Source of the DNA: Neorhizobium galegae
Lineage (GTDB): Bacteria; Pseudomonadota; Alphaproteobacteria; Rhizobiales; Rhizobiaceae
Length of the DNA stretch: 64,000 nucleotides
Reading direction: 5' to 3'
NCBI RefSeq assembly: GCF_017877055.1
Contig: NZ_JAGIPG010000001.1
Span: 744,001-808,000, forward strand
In this document: positions 52,219 through 62,289 of the stretch, piece after piece
Layout of the letters: each line of letters begins with the position of its first letter
Position numbering within the stretch: position 1 is the stretch's first letter
Notes under the pieces: model-generated
Database searches by the model: none
The model's input: the letters and a program-made list of their open reading frames with translations, nothing else
Told to the model about the DNA's origin: nothing
Program-made: the position numbers and the translations under genes

Positions 52219-54471
52219 GTGCGGATTTCGATCACGCATACTTTGATACTGGCTTTTGTTGTTCTGAGCCTGGGCATATTGGGTCTCATGGGCAAAATGC
52301 TGTCTCAGGAGATCGACCGCTACCGAAACTCCACCCGGCTCTCGGAACTGGCGCAGCTTGACGAAGCGCTTTTCAATGCGCTGATCGGGCTGCGCGGCGA
52401 GCGTGGCGGCATTTCGTCGGCCATCAAGCTGGAACCTGCAGAGGTCGCCTCCAGCCGCAAGAACATCGATACCGGCCGCGAGTCGATGGACAAAGCCTTT
52501 TCGGCGGTGAAGACCCTGACCGCCGACGTCGAGCAGGCAAGCCTGCGCGGTGCGATCTCTCCCGTCCTCAACGCCTATACGCAGTGGACCGGCTATCGTG
52601 CAAATGTGGACACGGCGCTCACGCAGGCGGTCAAGGATCGCGATCCGGCGCTCGGCAAAGCCGTGCTCGGACTTGCCGATACGATGCTGGCCGATCTCGA
52701 AAAGGCCGCCAATCAGGTCGAGGCCACCATCAATGCGCGCGGACCCGGGATGATCATGTTCACCCAGATACGCTCCCTTGCCTGGACGGCGCGCACGCAG
52801 CTCGGTACCGCCAACTCCACCTTCGTCAATGCGCTGATCGCCAAACAGCCGCTTTCGGCGGAGAAACTGACCGAGATTGCTGTTCAGGATGCGCGCGTGG
52901 CAACGGCATGGGATGTCATTACCCAGCTTTCCAACGCCGAGACGACCCCGGAGAAGATCAAGACGCTCCACCGGACAGCGCAGACGACCTATTTCGGCGG
53001 ACCGTATGCCGAGCAGCGCAATGCTGCCCTCAAGTCATTCCAAACCGGCAAGCCCTTCGACATGGCGGTCGACGACTGGCGTAAGCCCGCCGCACCCGCA
53101 CAGGCTTCGATTGCCGATATGGCCTCCGCCTCGCTCAACGAAATGACGAGGCTGACGGCGGAAGAGGCTGCGTCCGCAAAGCAATCCATCATCGTCTACA
53201 GTGTTGCGACCGTCATCGCCTTTGCGCTTTCGCTTCTCGGCATCTACACGGTCATCGTGCGGATCGCCAATCCGATCAGCCGGTTGACGGGTGTGATGCG
53301 CACGCTCGCCGGCGGCGACCTTTCCGTCGAAATCCCCGGTGCTGCCCGCACCGACGAGATCGGCGATATGGCGCGCGCCGTCGAAATCTTCCGCGAGGCT
53401 GCGCAGCAGAACCGCCAGCTCGAGGCGGATGCCGAACACTCCCGCAAGGCCGCCGAGGCCGAACGCATCGAATTCCAACGCAGGGCAGAGTCCGAAGCCG
53501 AGGAGCGGTTGACCCAGGCCACCTCGGAACTCGCCTCCGGTCTGAAGCGCCTTGCTGCCGGCGATCTGCTGTGCGAGATCGACAAGGAATTTTCCGAGCA
53601 GTTCGAAACCTTGCGCCATGACTTCAACAGCTCGGTCCGCCAGTTGCGGACTGCGCTCGAAGGCGTGAACCGGACCGCCCAAAGCGTTCGCAGCGGCAGC
53701 GACGAAATCTCGACCGCTTCCGACCAGCTTTCGAAGCGGACGGAACAGCAGGCTGCATCGCTGGAAGAGACCGCGGCAGCGCTGGAAGAGGTCACGACCA
53801 ACGTAAAGCAGACCTCCGAAAGGGCGAGCGAGGCACGGGAAATCGTCCGCGATGCGAGCTCCCGCGCGCAAAGCTCCAGCACCGTCGTTTCCAACGCGGT
53901 CAATGCGATGCAGAAGATCGAGATGGCGTCGAACCAGATCAGCCAGATCATCGGCGTCATCGACGAGATCGCGTTCCAGACCAACCTGCTTGCCCTCAAT
54001 GCAGGCGTGGAAGCTGCCCGCGCAGGCGAGGCGGGCAAGGGGTTTGCGGTTGTTGCCCAGGAAGTCCGCGAACTGGCGCAGCGCTCGGCCAAGGCCGCCA
54101 AGGAGATCAAGACGCTGATCGGCAATTCCGAAGCCGCGGTCAACCAGGGCGTGGTTCTCGTCAATGATACCGGCGACGGCCTCAAAGAGATCGCCAAGCT
54201 TGTTGCGGCGGTCAACCAGCATATGGAGGCGATCGCCATCGCCGCGAGCGAGCAGGCCTCCGGTCTCTCGGAAATCAATACGTCCGTGAACCACATGGAC
54301 CAGATGACCCAGCAGAATGCGGCCATGGTCGAGGAAATGAATGCAGCCGGCGCCTCTCTGGCGCAGGAAAGCAGCCGCCTTTCCGAACTGTTGGCGCGCT
54401 TCGAAACGAGCCGAAATAACGTGCGCGATCAGCGGTCGTTCGCTCCGGCAAGGATGGCGATGGCCAGCTGA
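52219..54471 (+). CDS. methyl-accepting chemotaxis protein
   Basis: Chemoreceptor of about 750 aa. Span 1 (THTLILAFVVLSLGILGLMG) is followed by a large periplasmic helical domain with ALIGLRGERGGISSA, like NIT-type sensors, a second span near 323-347 (IIVYSVATVIAFALSLLGIY), HAMP (IVRIANPISRLTGVM), and a long signalling coiled coil with the hairpin tip IDEIAFQTNLLALNAGVEAA. AAGGAG at 52205-52210 fits GTG 52219 best; ATG 52213 is only 2 bases away from it. Ligand unknown. Confidence 0.9.
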   Translation: MRISITHTLILAFVVLSLGILGLMGKMLSQEIDRYRNSTRLSELAQLDEALFNALIGLRGERGGISSAIKLEPAEVASSRKNIDTGRESMDKAFSAVKTLTADVEQASLRGAISPVLNAYTQWTGYRANVDTALTQAVKDRDPALGKAVLGLADTMLADLEKAANQVEATINARGPGMIMFTQIRSLAWTARTQLGTANSTFVNALIAKQPLSAEKLTEIAVQDARVATAWDVITQLSNAETTPEKIKTLHRTAQTTYFGGPYAEQRNAALKSFQTGKPFDMAVDDWRKPAAPAQASIADMASASLNEMTRLTAEEAASAKQSIIVYSVATVIAFALSLLGIYTVIVRIANPISRLTGVMRTLAGGDLSVEIPGAARTDEIGDMARAVEIFREAAQQNRQLEADAEHSRKAAEAERIEFQRRAESEAEERLTQATSELASGLKRLAAGDLLCEIDKEFSEQFETLRHDFNSSVRQLRTALEGVNRTAQSVRSGSDEISTASDQLSKRTEQQAASLEETAAALEEVTTNVKQTSERASEAREIVRDASSRAQSSSTVVSNAVNAMQKIEMASNQISQIIGVIDEIAFQTNLLALNAGVEAARAGEAGKGFAVVAQEVRELAQRSAKAAKEIKTLIGNSEAAVNQGVVLVNDTGDGLKEIAKLVAAVNQHMEAIAIAASEQASGLSEINTSVNHMDQMTQQNAAMVEEMNAAGASLAQESSRLSELLARFETSRNNVRDQRSFAPARMAMAS

Positions 54472-54538
54472 GGACGCACTGGACCGGTCATCCCGCCTTA
54501 TGCAAAGCGGCGGAATTTGACCGGTCGGGGATTTCAGA

Positions 54539-54570
54539 AACGCCGGCTCGTCTGCACGGGCCGGCGTTTT
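54539..54570 (+). terminator. terminator after chemoreceptor gene
   Basis: AACGCCGGC (54539-54547) and GCCGGCGTT (54560-54568), 12-base loop, followed by TTTT. Confidence 0.8.
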
Positions 54571-54586
54571 CCGTTTTAAAGAGGAC

Positions 54587-55477
54587 CTATCGGTCCGTGT
54601 GGGGTTTTCCCCATTCGGCGATGGCGATGCCGCCGAGTGCCAATGCCAGCGCGATGATATGGAAGAGCTGCAGGCTCTCGCCAATGATGGCGACCGAGAG
54701 CAGCGTGCCGAACACCGGCACGAGATTGATGAACAGCCCGGCCCGGTTGGCGCCGATCTCCCCGACGCCCTTGATGTAGAGCACCTGGGCGATCAGAGAG
54801 GCGAAAATGGCGGTATAGAGCACCACGATCCAGCCCTCGGTGTCCGGCCAGATCAGCCGGTCGCTCGAATATTCCCAGAGTGCCAGCGGCAGCGAGAAGA
54901 TCATCGCGAAGAAGGCGGGGACCGCCATCAGTGTGCGCCAGTTGACCTTGGGACGCCATCTCAGCGCCACCGTATAGATCGCATAGGCGACGATCGCGAT
55001 CATCATGATCGCATCGCCGAAATTGACGGTCAGCGTCACCAGCGCGCTCAGATCGCCGTGGACGGCGGTGAGGACGCCGCCGAGAAGCGTCAGGGTGAAG
55101 CCGAGGATCTGGGCCCAGGACACCTTCATGCGGAACAGCACGAAGTTGATGACGAAGATCAGCATCGGGATGACCGCCTGCTCGACCGTCACGTTGATCG
55201 CCGTCGTGTAGTTGACGGCGGTATAGAGCGCGGCGTTGAAGACGACATAACCGACGACGCCGAGGAAAAGGAGAATCGGCAGGTTCTTCCTGACGACCGG
55301 CCAGTCCTTGATGAGCTGCGGCAGGGAGATGGCGAAGATGATGGCGACGGCGAAGAACCAGCGCCAGAAGGTCAGTATCATCGGGCTGACATGGCCGACG
55401 GCGAGCTTGCCCGCTACCGCATTGCCGCCCCAGGCCAGGGTTGCAATGATGAGCGAGAGATAGGCCTTTTTATGCAA
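54587..55477 (-). CDS. DMT-superfamily (EamA) transporter
   Basis: 296-aa inner-membrane protein with two EamA repeats and about ten spans. LIIATLAWGGNAVAGKLAVG and FGTLLSVAIIGESLQLFHII are typical. Members export amino acids, nucleosides or other metabolites; substrate unknown. Divergent from purA with a 289-base gap that should contain both promoters. Confidence 0.88.
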   Translation of the reverse strand: MHKKAYLSLIIATLAWGGNAVAGKLAVGHVSPMILTFWRWFFAVAIIFAISLPQLIKDWPVVRKNLPILLFLGVVGYVVFNAALYTAVNYTTAINVTVEQAVIPMLIFVINFVLFRMKVSWAQILGFTLTLLGGVLTAVHGDLSALVTLTVNFGDAIMMIAIVAYAIYTVALRWRPKVNWRTLMAVPAFFAMIFSLPLALWEYSSDRLIWPDTEGWIVVLYTAIFASLIAQVLYIKGVGEIGANRAGLFINLVPVFGTLLSVAIIGESLQLFHIIALALALGGIAIAEWGKPHTDR

Positions 55478-55766
55478 AATGGTCTCCGGCGCCGGAATAT
55501 GACGGCGATTTCAGGGATGGCGGGCGGGAAATAGCGTGCGATCCACGCTTTTGTCACGTAAAAACCACGCCTAAGTGACAAACAGGTCGCTTTCCATCGG
55601 CCGAGGCTTTATAGATGCGGCCGTTTGCAATGCCCCTGAACGAGTTCTCTCCGCCAAAGGCAGTGCATGTAAAATCAAATTGGCGCATCGACCGTATATC
55701 AATATTGATCTACGGAAGGTGCGCGTGTGGTCGCGTGGGGCTTTGCCCGCAATACAGGAAACGCAG

Positions 55767-57065
55767 ATGACGAACGTAGTCGTGGTTGGTTCGCAATGGG
55801 GTGACGAAGGCAAGGGCAAGATTGTCGATTGGCTTTCCGAACGTGCCGATATCGTGGTGCGTTTCCAGGGCGGTCACAATGCGGGCCATACGCTCGTCAT
55901 CGACGGCGTCAGTTATAAGCTCTCGCTGCTGCCCTCGGGCATCGTCCGTCCCGGCAAGATCGCGGTGATCGGCAATGGCGTCGTGCTCGATCCGCATGCG
56001 CTGCTGGCCGAAATCGAAAAGCTGGGCGCGCAAGGCGTCAAGGTCACGCCCGAGAACCTGCGCGTTGCCGATAACGCCACGCTGATTCTGTCGCTGCACC
56101 GCGAGCTCGACGGCATGCGCGAAGACGCCGCCTCCAACAGCGGCACCAAGATCGGCACGACCCGCCGCGGCATCGGCCCGGCCTACGAGGACAAGGTCGG
56201 TCGCCGTGCGATCCGCGTCATGGACCTTGCCGACCTGGAGACGCTGCCGGGCAAGGTCGATCGTATCCTCACCCATCACAACGCGCTGCGCCGCGGCCTT
56301 GGCGAGAAGGAGGTCTCCCACGAGGCGATCATGCAGGAGCTGACCTCGATCGCCGACCGGGTGCTGCCCTTCCGCGAAACGGTGTGGGAACTGCTCGACA
56401 AGCAGCGCCGCAAGGGCGCGCGCATCCTGTTCGAAGGCGCTCAAGGCTCGCTGCTCGATATCGACCACGGCACCTATCCGTTCGTCACCTCGTCGAACAC
56501 GGTTGCCGGCCAGGCGTCTGCCGGTTCCGGCATGGGGCCGGGCTCGCTCGGCTATATCCTCGGCATCACCAAGGCCTATACGACCCGCGTCGGCGAAGGC
56601 CCGTTCCCGACCGAGCTGAAGGACGAGATCGGCCAGTTCCTCGGCGAGAAGGGCCATGAATTCGGCACGGTCACCGGCCGCAAGCGCCGTTGCGGCTGGT
56701 TCGACGCAGCGCTGGTGCGCCAGTCGGTCGCCACCAACGGCATTACCGGTATCGCGCTCACCAAGCTCGACGTGCTCGACGGCCTCGACGAACTGAAGAT
56801 CTGCGTCGGCTACATGCTCGACGGCCAGCAGATCGACCACCTTCCCGCAAGCCAGGGCGCCCAGGCTCGCGTCGAGCCGATCTATGTCACCCTCGAAGGC
56901 TGGAAGGAATCGACGGTCGGGGCACGCTCCTGGGCGGATCTGCCGGCCCAGGCGATCAAGTATGTCCGCCAGGTGGAGGAATTGATCGGTGCGCCGGTTG
57001 CCCTACTTTCCACCAGCCCGGAGCGGGACGACACCATACTTGTGACCGACCCGTTTGAAGATTAA
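55767..57065 (+). CDS. purA: adenylosuccinate synthetase
   Basis: PurA, 432 aa, joins IMP and aspartate with GTP in AMP synthesis. GTP loop [10 protein letters not shown], catalytic His in [12 protein letters not shown], and [23 protein letters not shown] are diagnostic. ATG 55767 gives exactly the usual length; the frame stays open upstream to 55575 but the extra residues match nothing and no ribosome site is seen there. A UUCG-loop hairpin follows its stop. Confidence 0.96.
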   Translation: MTNVVVVGSQWGDEGKGKIVDWLSERADIVVRFQGGHNAGHTLVIDGVSYKLSLLPSGIVRPGKIAVIGNGVVLDPHALLAEIEKLGAQGVKVTPENLRVADNATLILSLHRELDGMREDAASNSGTKIGTTRRGIGPAYEDKVGRRAIRVMDLADLETLPGKVDRILTHHNALRRGLGEKEVSHEAIMQELTSIADRVLPFRETVWELLDKQRRKGARILFEGAQGSLLDIDHGTYPFVTSSNTVAGQASAGSGMGPGSLGYILGITKAYTTRVGEGPFPTELKDEIGQFLGEKGHEFGTVTGRKRRCGWFDAALVRQSVATNGITGIALTKLDVLDGLDELKICVGYMLDGQQIDHLPASQGAQARVEPIYVTLEGWKESTVGARSWADLPAQAIKYVRQVEELIGAPVALLSTSPERDDTILVTDPFED

Positions 57066-57088
57066 AGTCAAGAATTGATTACCATTCG

Positions 57089-57106
57089 GCCGGCCTTCGG
57101 GCCGGC
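57089..57106 (+). terminator. hairpin between purA and the large membrane protein gene
   Basis: GCCGGCC (57089-57095), loop TTCG, GGCCGGC (57100-57106). The very stable stem has no T-run after it, so it may attenuate rather than stop transcription into the next gene 19 bases on. Confidence 0.5.
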
Positions 57107-57124
57107 TTACATGAGAAAGTGCTG

Positions 57125-59773
57125 ATGGCTGATTTTGTAGCGGTGATCCGCCGCGCCGTTGACGGTCTGGCGAACAATACGCCGGAGATGCGCGCGAAGG
57201 TGTATGACAAGGCTCGTGGCGCCGTACAGCGGCAACTCGAGAACATGAAGCCGCGTCCGCCTGAAGACATGCTGCGGCGGCAGCTCGAAAAGCTCGAAGT
57301 CGCTATTCTCGATGTCGAGAGCGAACATGCCGAAGCACTGGAACCCATAGCCGACGGCGCAGGTGCCGCGGACGGCCAGCCGATCGAGGAAGCTCCTGCG
57401 ACCGAGAGCGATGTCGCAGAACAGCGGGCGGAGCCGGTCTCCGAATACCAGGACGACCAGCAGTCCGCTGCCGGACTGGCTCAGGCGTCGGAAGCCCATG
57501 AACCGGCAGAGACGCCGGCCGTATCCGAATCAGCCCCGGCCGTTCGCGCAGAGCGGCCGGTCTTTTACGAAGACGGTTATGAAGAGCCGGTACCGGCCGA
57601 GCCGGAGCCGGTCGCGCAAGAACCTGCCCACGTGGAGCCGCCGGTCTCCGAGCCGGCCGTCCTCCACGAGGCGGCAGCGGTTTCCGGTCAGCAGGAACCC
57701 GCCGCCCAGCAATATGGCGACTGGCGGGACGACGTGCCGTCGGAAGAGACGCCATTCGAACCGGCACCCTATGATCGTTCCGAACAGGCGCCCGAGCCTT
57801 CGCACGCTTTCGACGAGAGCACGATCGAATTCCCGACAGCCGCACCCCTGCCGGCCTCAGGGCCGGTTGTGCCGGAACCGGTCAATGCCGAACCGGTCGA
57901 ACCCGTCGAGAGCGAGCCGGCAGAGGATGATTTCCCATATCCGACGCGCGGAGAGCAGACCGTCCAGCAGGCCGCTCCCGAATTCGTGGAAGAGTGGCGC
58001 AACGAACCGCATCCTTTCGAAGGCACGCATCCCGTCGAGGAACGGTTCGAGGCCGAACAGCCGGTCGAGGCCTACCAGCCGCCGGAGCCCCCCTCTGCGA
58101 CCGAGCCGTCCAAGCCGATGGAAGAGGATTGGGGCTGGGAGGTGCCAGCGCAGGCCGAGCCTGCGGCGCCGAGCCAGGAGGCGGTCGCAGCCGCAGCGTG
58201 GAACGATGTGCCGGAACTGGTCACGGCCGGTCCTGTCGTCCCGATCGATCATGGGCACGGCGGCACGGCCACTCCGGTCGATGCCCATTTCGATGCGGAG
58301 ACCCACGTGGCGGCCGATACGGTCCGCATGCCTTCTGCCGCCGATCTCCCGGAGTTCGCGCAGCCCGGCGCAGCGATCGCTGCAGGAGCTGCCGCCAACG
58401 ATCCCTTCGCCGAATATCTCGATCAGCCACAGTCCAAGAAGGCTACTGCCGCGCCGGCGAAACCGGCTGACAGTGATCCGTGGGGTGATCTCGAAGAGCT
58501 GATCGGCTTCAACAAGGATGCTCCGTCCTCTTCGGGTGGCGGCGCGCGCAGCACGCTCCACACCGATGCCGATGCGGACGATCTGATGCATGCACCGGCC
58601 AGACCCTATCGGGTCACCCCGGTGCGCAAGCGCAACTATGCCGGCATCGTGCTGGCGATCGTCGGCCTCTTGCTCGTCGGCGGCGGCGGTTATGCAATCT
58701 GGATGAACCGCGACTCGCTGAATGACATGGTCGACGGCCTGATCCAGTCGAGCCTGCCCGGAGGCCAGACGGCGCAGCAGGCACCGCCGCCTGCGCCCGC
58801 GACACCGCAGCCCAACCGTAGCCCTTCGACGCCCTCCACCCCTTCGACGCCACCACAGAACGGTGCGGCCAATACGCCTGCCGCGCCGCGGACGGCGGAC
58901 GGATCGACAGCCGGGACCAAATTCACACAGCGGCTGATGGCCGACGGCAGCGAGGTCGATGAGGGACCGGGCGTCACCGCCGGCCTGGCGCAGAATGCCG
59001 AGGGTCAGTCGGTAGCGCAGCTCAACGCTCCGCCCGCCAATCCTCCGGCGCAAAGGGCGCCCACTCCGAGCGCGCCGGCTGCTGCCCCGCATGCTCCGAA
59101 CGGCAATGCCAATGCGGCACCGGCTCAAACGCCACCAGCGGTGCCGTCTCCGAATGCCGCCACCCCGCCTGCCAGTCCGTCCTCGGCAGGCCTGGCGAAT
59201 GCTCCGGCGGTCGCCGGCGAGAAGATGTTCCTTTATGAGGAGCGGATCGGCCAGACCGCGCCGACGGCCATCGACGGCTCGGTCTCCTGGTCGCTGCAGC
59301 GCGAGGCAGGCGCCAACGGCCGGCAGGAACCGGTCGTCCAGGGACGTATCAACGTGCCGGGCAGGGGCCTGACGGCGCTGATGACCTTCAAGCGTAATAC
59401 CGACCCGTCGCTGCCGGCCAGCCACCTGGTCGAAATCGTCTTCGCCGTGCCGCCGGACTTCGAAGGCGGTGCAATCGAAAGCGTGCAGCGCATCGCCATG
59501 AAGGCGAGCGAGCAGGACCGCGGCAATGCATTGATCGCGGTGCCTGCCAAGATCACCGACGACTTCCACATGATCGCACTCAACGATTTCCCGGATGCAC
59601 GGGCGACCAATCTGGAACTCCTGCGCAGCCGCAACTGGATCGACATCCCGATCGCCTATCGCAACGGCCGCCGCGCGCTCTTGACCCTCCAGAAGGGCCC
59701 GAACGGCGAACGCGCCTTCAACGACGCGATCCGCGAATGGGGCACGCTCGGGGCGACCGCCAGCGGGCAGTAA
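57125..59773 (+). CDS. large single-span protein with E/P-rich domain and conserved C-terminus
   Basis: 882 aa, no known family. Residues 1-70 form a basic/helical region (ADFVAVIRRAVDGLANNTPE, then MRAKVYDKARGAVQRQLENM). About 80-440 is low-complexity, rich in Glu, Pro and Ala. One membrane span lies near 505-525 (YAGIVLAIVGLLLVGGGGYA), then a Pro/Ala-rich linker (about 545-695), then a folded domain from about 699 to the end (LYEERIGQTAPTAIDGSVSW, IDIPIAYRNGRRALLTLQKG). This layout suggests a cytoplasmic tether with a periplasmic sensor or wall domain. ATG 57125; the GTG at 57119 is an alternative. Confidence 0.78.
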   Translation: MADFVAVIRRAVDGLANNTPEMRAKVYDKARGAVQRQLENMKPRPPEDMLRRQLEKLEVAILDVESEHAEALEPIADGAGAADGQPIEEAPATESDVAEQRAEPVSEYQDDQQSAAGLAQASEAHEPAETPAVSESAPAVRAERPVFYEDGYEEPVPAEPEPVAQEPAHVEPPVSEPAVLHEAAAVSGQQEPAAQQYGDWRDDVPSEETPFEPAPYDRSEQAPEPSHAFDESTIEFPTAAPLPASGPVVPEPVNAEPVEPVESEPAEDDFPYPTRGEQTVQQAAPEFVEEWRNEPHPFEGTHPVEERFEAEQPVEAYQPPEPPSATEPSKPMEEDWGWEVPAQAEPAAPSQEAVAAAAWNDVPELVTAGPVVPIDHGHGGTATPVDAHFDAETHVAADTVRMPSAADLPEFAQPGAAIAAGAAANDPFAEYLDQPQSKKATAAPAKPADSDPWGDLEELIGFNKDAPSSSGGGARSTLHTDADADDLMHAPARPYRVTPVRKRNYAGIVLAIVGLLLVGGGGYAIWMNRDSLNDMVDGLIQSSLPGGQTAQQAPPPAPATPQPNRSPSTPSTPSTPPQNGAANTPAAPRTADGSTAGTKFTQRLMADGSEVDEGPGVTAGLAQNAEGQSVAQLNAPPANPPAQRAPTPSAPAAAPHAPNGNANAAPAQTPPAVPSPNAATPPASPSSAGLANAPAVAGEKMFLYEERIGQTAPTAIDGSVSWSLQREAGANGRQEPVVQGRINVPGRGLTALMTFKRNTDPSLPASHLVEIVFAVPPDFEGGAIESVQRIAMKASEQDRGNALIAVPAKITDDFHMIALNDFPDARATNLELLRSRNWIDIPIAYRNGRRALLTLQKGPNGERAFNDAIREWGTLGATASGQ

Positions 59774-59782
59774 GATTGGGTG

Positions 59783-59813
59783 GTGTCGCGAACCCGGCGA
59801 GGGCGCGCGACAC
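59783..59813. terminator. bidirectional hairpin between converging genes
   Basis: GTGTCGCG (59783-59790) and CGCGACAC (59806-59813), perfect 8-bp stem with 15-base loop, between the large protein gene and ddl. Confidence 0.55.
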
Positions 59814-59829
59814 ACTCCTGTCCTACGCT

Positions 59830-60906
59830 CTAAAGGGATCGGGCTGCCCGCGCCAGTCCGTGTGCGACCAGGCGGTCGATGATCTCGGGATAGCTGACGC
59901 CGCTCACCCCCATCACCTTGGAATACATGCTGATGTTGGTGAAACCAGGGATCGTGTTGAGTTCATTGACGAGAATCCGCGTGTCCGGTGTAACGAAGAA
60001 GTCGGCGCGCGCCATGCCGTCGCAACCCAGCGCGCGAAAGGCCCTTTTGGCAATGGCACGGATTTCATCCTCGATCTCCTGGGGCAAATCCGCCGGCACT
60101 TTCAGCGCCGCGCCGTCGCCATCGATATATTTGGCGTCATAGGTGTAGAAGCCGTGGGTTTCGGCAGGGATGATTTCCCCAGTCCGCGACACGAAAAGCC
60201 CGCCTTGGGTATCTTCAAGAATTGCGCATTCGATCTCGCGGCCGCGAATGAATTCCTCGGCCAGAAGCTTGTGGTCATGGCGGAAGCCTTCCGAAAGCGC
60301 CGCTTCATAATCCGCCTTGGCCGAGACTTTGCTCACTCCCACCGAGGAACCCTGGCGGGCTGGCTTGATGAAGAGGGGGAGACCGAGTGCTTCTTCCAGT
60401 TCCCCGAAATCCGGCACCGCCCCCTGATGAATTGTGACGGATCGTGCCGCCGGCACGCCCGCCTCGATGAACAGGCGTTTGGCGATATCTTTGTCGAGGG
60501 CGTTAGCGGAGCCGGGAATGCCGCATCCTGCGAGCGGTACGCCTGCCACCTCGGCCAGCCCCTGGACCGCGCCATCTTCGCCATGGATGCCATGCAGGAC
60601 GGGGAAGACGATGTCTATGCCCGGGAGTTCGTAGGGAGAACCATGCCCGGGAGATGCGATCGCCCGCCCACGTCCTCCAGGGATGAAGCAGAGTTCCGTG
60701 CCGCTGGTGGGCCGCGCGAGCGCACCGTCCTCGAAGGCGCTCAGCAGCCATTGCCCTTCACGCGTGACGAAAACCGGGACGGCATCGTATTTTTCCGGAT
60801 CCAGCGCATGCATGACGTTGGTGGCTGAAAGCACCGATACGTCATGCTCCGCCGAGCGCCCGCCAAACAACACACAAATACGCAATCTGTTCGAAATGTC
60901 GGTCAT
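59830..60906 (-). CDS. ddl: D-alanine--D-alanine ligase
   Basis: ATP-grasp ligase, 358 aa, makes the D-Ala-D-Ala end of peptidoglycan precursors. LFGGRSAEHDVSVLSA, PLFIKPARQGSSVGVSKV, ARADFFVT and LNELNT-like VNELNTIPGFTNISMYSKV are diagnostic. Start ATG 60906 with GGGAAGGAT just upstream; 60921 lacks a ribosome site. It is outside the mur/fts cluster, so it is probably a second ligase (DdlA type). Confidence 0.93.
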   Translation of the reverse strand: MTDISNRLRICVLFGGRSAEHDVSVLSATNVMHALDPEKYDAVPVFVTREGQWLLSAFEDGALARPTSGTELCFIPGGRGRAIASPGHGSPYELPGIDIVFPVLHGIHGEDGAVQGLAEVAGVPLAGCGIPGSANALDKDIAKRLFIEAGVPAARSVTIHQGAVPDFGELEEALGLPLFIKPARQGSSVGVSKVSAKADYEAALSEGFRHDHKLLAEEFIRGREIECAILEDTQGGLFVSRTGEIIPAETHGFYTYDAKYIDGDGAALKVPADLPQEIEDEIRAIAKRAFRALGCDGMARADFFVTPDTRILVNELNTIPGFTNISMYSKVMGVSGVSYPEIIDRLVAHGLARAARSL

Positions 60907-61063
60907 GAATATCCTTCCCATCGGACTGTTGCGGAGAATCTCGGTTTCACCCCGGTTCCGCGCCGGATATCTGCATCACAGAATCCGGATATTCTGCGAC
61001 GTGCGATATATTTCGCAGAGATATTCTTCGGCCCGCCAGACTCGAATTCCGCAAAAGCGCCCG

Positions 61064-61094
61064 AAAAAAAAGGGGCCGCCAAAGCAGCCCCTTT
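61064..61094 (-). terminator. terminator of rpoH
   Basis: On the minus strand AAAGGGGC (61094-61087) pairs with GCCCCTTT (61076-61069) and runs into a T tract (61071-61064). A textbook intrinsic terminator 25 bases beyond the rpoH stop. Confidence 0.88.
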
Positions 61095-61118
61095 CTGATT
61101 GTTGGCGTCGAGCCGGAT

Positions 61119-62021
61119 TTACGCGTCGACGACGCGCAGAGCGTTCGCCTGGGCGAGCGCTTCCTTCTGAACCGCTTCCTGCACCTTTTCGAAGGCGCGG
61201 ACTTCGATCTGGCGGACGCGTTCGCGGCTGATGTCGAACTCGGCCGACAGCTCTTCCAACGTTACCGGATCATCGGACAGGCGACGGGCCTCGAAGATGC
61301 GGCGTTCGCGATCGTTCAGCACGCTCAAGGCCTTGGCCAGCATGCGGCGGCGTGTATCGAGCTCGTCCTGCTCGATCAGCACGGCTTCCTGGCTTTCATG
61401 GTCGTCGACCAGCCAATCCTGCCACTGGCCGGATTCGCCTTCGGTGGCGCGGATCGGCGCGTTCAGCGAAGCGTCGCCCGAAAGGCGGCGGTTCATGGAA
61501 ACCACTTCCTCCTCGGAGACGTTCAGCTTTGTGGCGATTTCAGCCACCTGGTCGGGCTTCAGATCGCCTTCGTCGATCGCCTGGATCTTGCCCTTCAACC
61601 GGCGCAGGTTGAAGAACAGGCGTTTCTGGTTGGCGGTGGTGCCCATCTTCACGAGCGACCAGGACCGCAGGATATATTCCTGGATCGAGGCCTTGATCCA
61701 CCACATGGCATAGGTTGCCAGACGGAAGCCACGTTCCGGGTCGAACTTCTTGACGGCCTGCATCAGGCCGACATTGCCTTCGGAGACGACTTCCCCGATC
61801 GGCAGGCCATAACCGCGATAACCCATGGCGATCTTTGCCACGAGACGCAGGTGGCTGGTGACCAGTTTGTGGGCCGCATCCCGGTCGGCATGTTCGGCAT
61901 ACCGTTTCGCCAGCATGTATTCCTGCTGCGGTTCCAGCATGGGAAACTTGCGGATTTCATCGAGATAACGGTTGAGGCCGGCTTCACCGGCAGTAATGGA
62001 AGGCAGAGTATTGCGGGCCAT
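61119..62021 (-). CDS. rpoH: heat-shock sigma factor RpoH
   Basis: Sigma-32 type factor, 300 aa. Region 2 shows VGLMQAVKKFDPERGFRLAT and YAMWWIKASIQEYILRSWSL; the RpoH box is close by as QKRLFFNLRRLK; region 4 HTH is LEELSAEFDISRERVRQIEV. It directs heat-shock transcription. Its position beside a RluA-type pseudouridine synthase and near purA matches the rhizobial RpoH1 locus as I recall it. GGGG ribosome site before ATG 62021; sigma-70-like promoter at 62133-62161. Confidence 0.94.
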   Translation of the reverse strand: MARNTLPSITAGEAGLNRYLDEIRKFPMLEPQQEYMLAKRYAEHADRDAAHKLVTSHLRLVAKIAMGYRGYGLPIGEVVSEGNVGLMQAVKKFDPERGFRLATYAMWWIKASIQEYILRSWSLVKMGTTANQKRLFFNLRRLKGKIQAIDEGDLKPDQVAEIATKLNVSEEEVVSMNRRLSGDASLNAPIRATEGESGQWQDWLVDDHESQEAVLIEQDELDTRRRMLAKALSVLNDRERRIFEARRLSDDPVTLEELSAEFDISRERVRQIEVRAFEKVQEAVQKEALAQANALRVVDA

Positions 62022-62132
62022 AAAGCACCCCTTTCCGATCTATGTATCGGCTCCCTTTTTGATCTAGCTGTGCATGCTGAAGGCGAGCCAAGCGGCGCGG
62101 ATCATTCTCGACCCCACACCGATCCAGGTGAC

Positions 62133-62161
62133 AGATAAGTACGGCAGAACAGTGATTCAAG
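62133..62161 (-). promoter_or_regulatory. sigma-70-type promoter candidate for rpoH
   Basis: Minus strand CTTGAA (62161-62156), 17 bases, TTATCT (62138-62133), about 112 bases before the ATG. The CTTGAA box also fits a heat-shock -35, so autoregulation is possible. Confidence 0.5.
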
Positions 62162-62289
62162 TCATCACGGATGCGTTATATCATTACAACTTGGTAATAT
62201 ACAGCGCGTTCGTTTGACTCACTGGAAGGCGGGGCGATTATGATCGACGCGGGTCTGTGAGTGTGTCTTTGCCACCTATCTCTGCTGAC

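Noticed and set aside
55575-55766. Upstream extension of PurA by 64 residues
   Set aside because: No ribosome site and no family similarity; start at 55767 gives the standard 432-aa enzyme.
57857-59815. 652-aa minus-strand frame opposite the large membrane protein
   Set aside because: Arg/Gly-rich with no domain; the plus frame has a membrane span and folded C-terminus and follows purA in order.
62022-62289. EcfG promoter before rpoH
   Set aside because: No GGAAC on the coding strand; a sigma-70-like pair fits better, consistent with RpoH1 rather than RpoH2.
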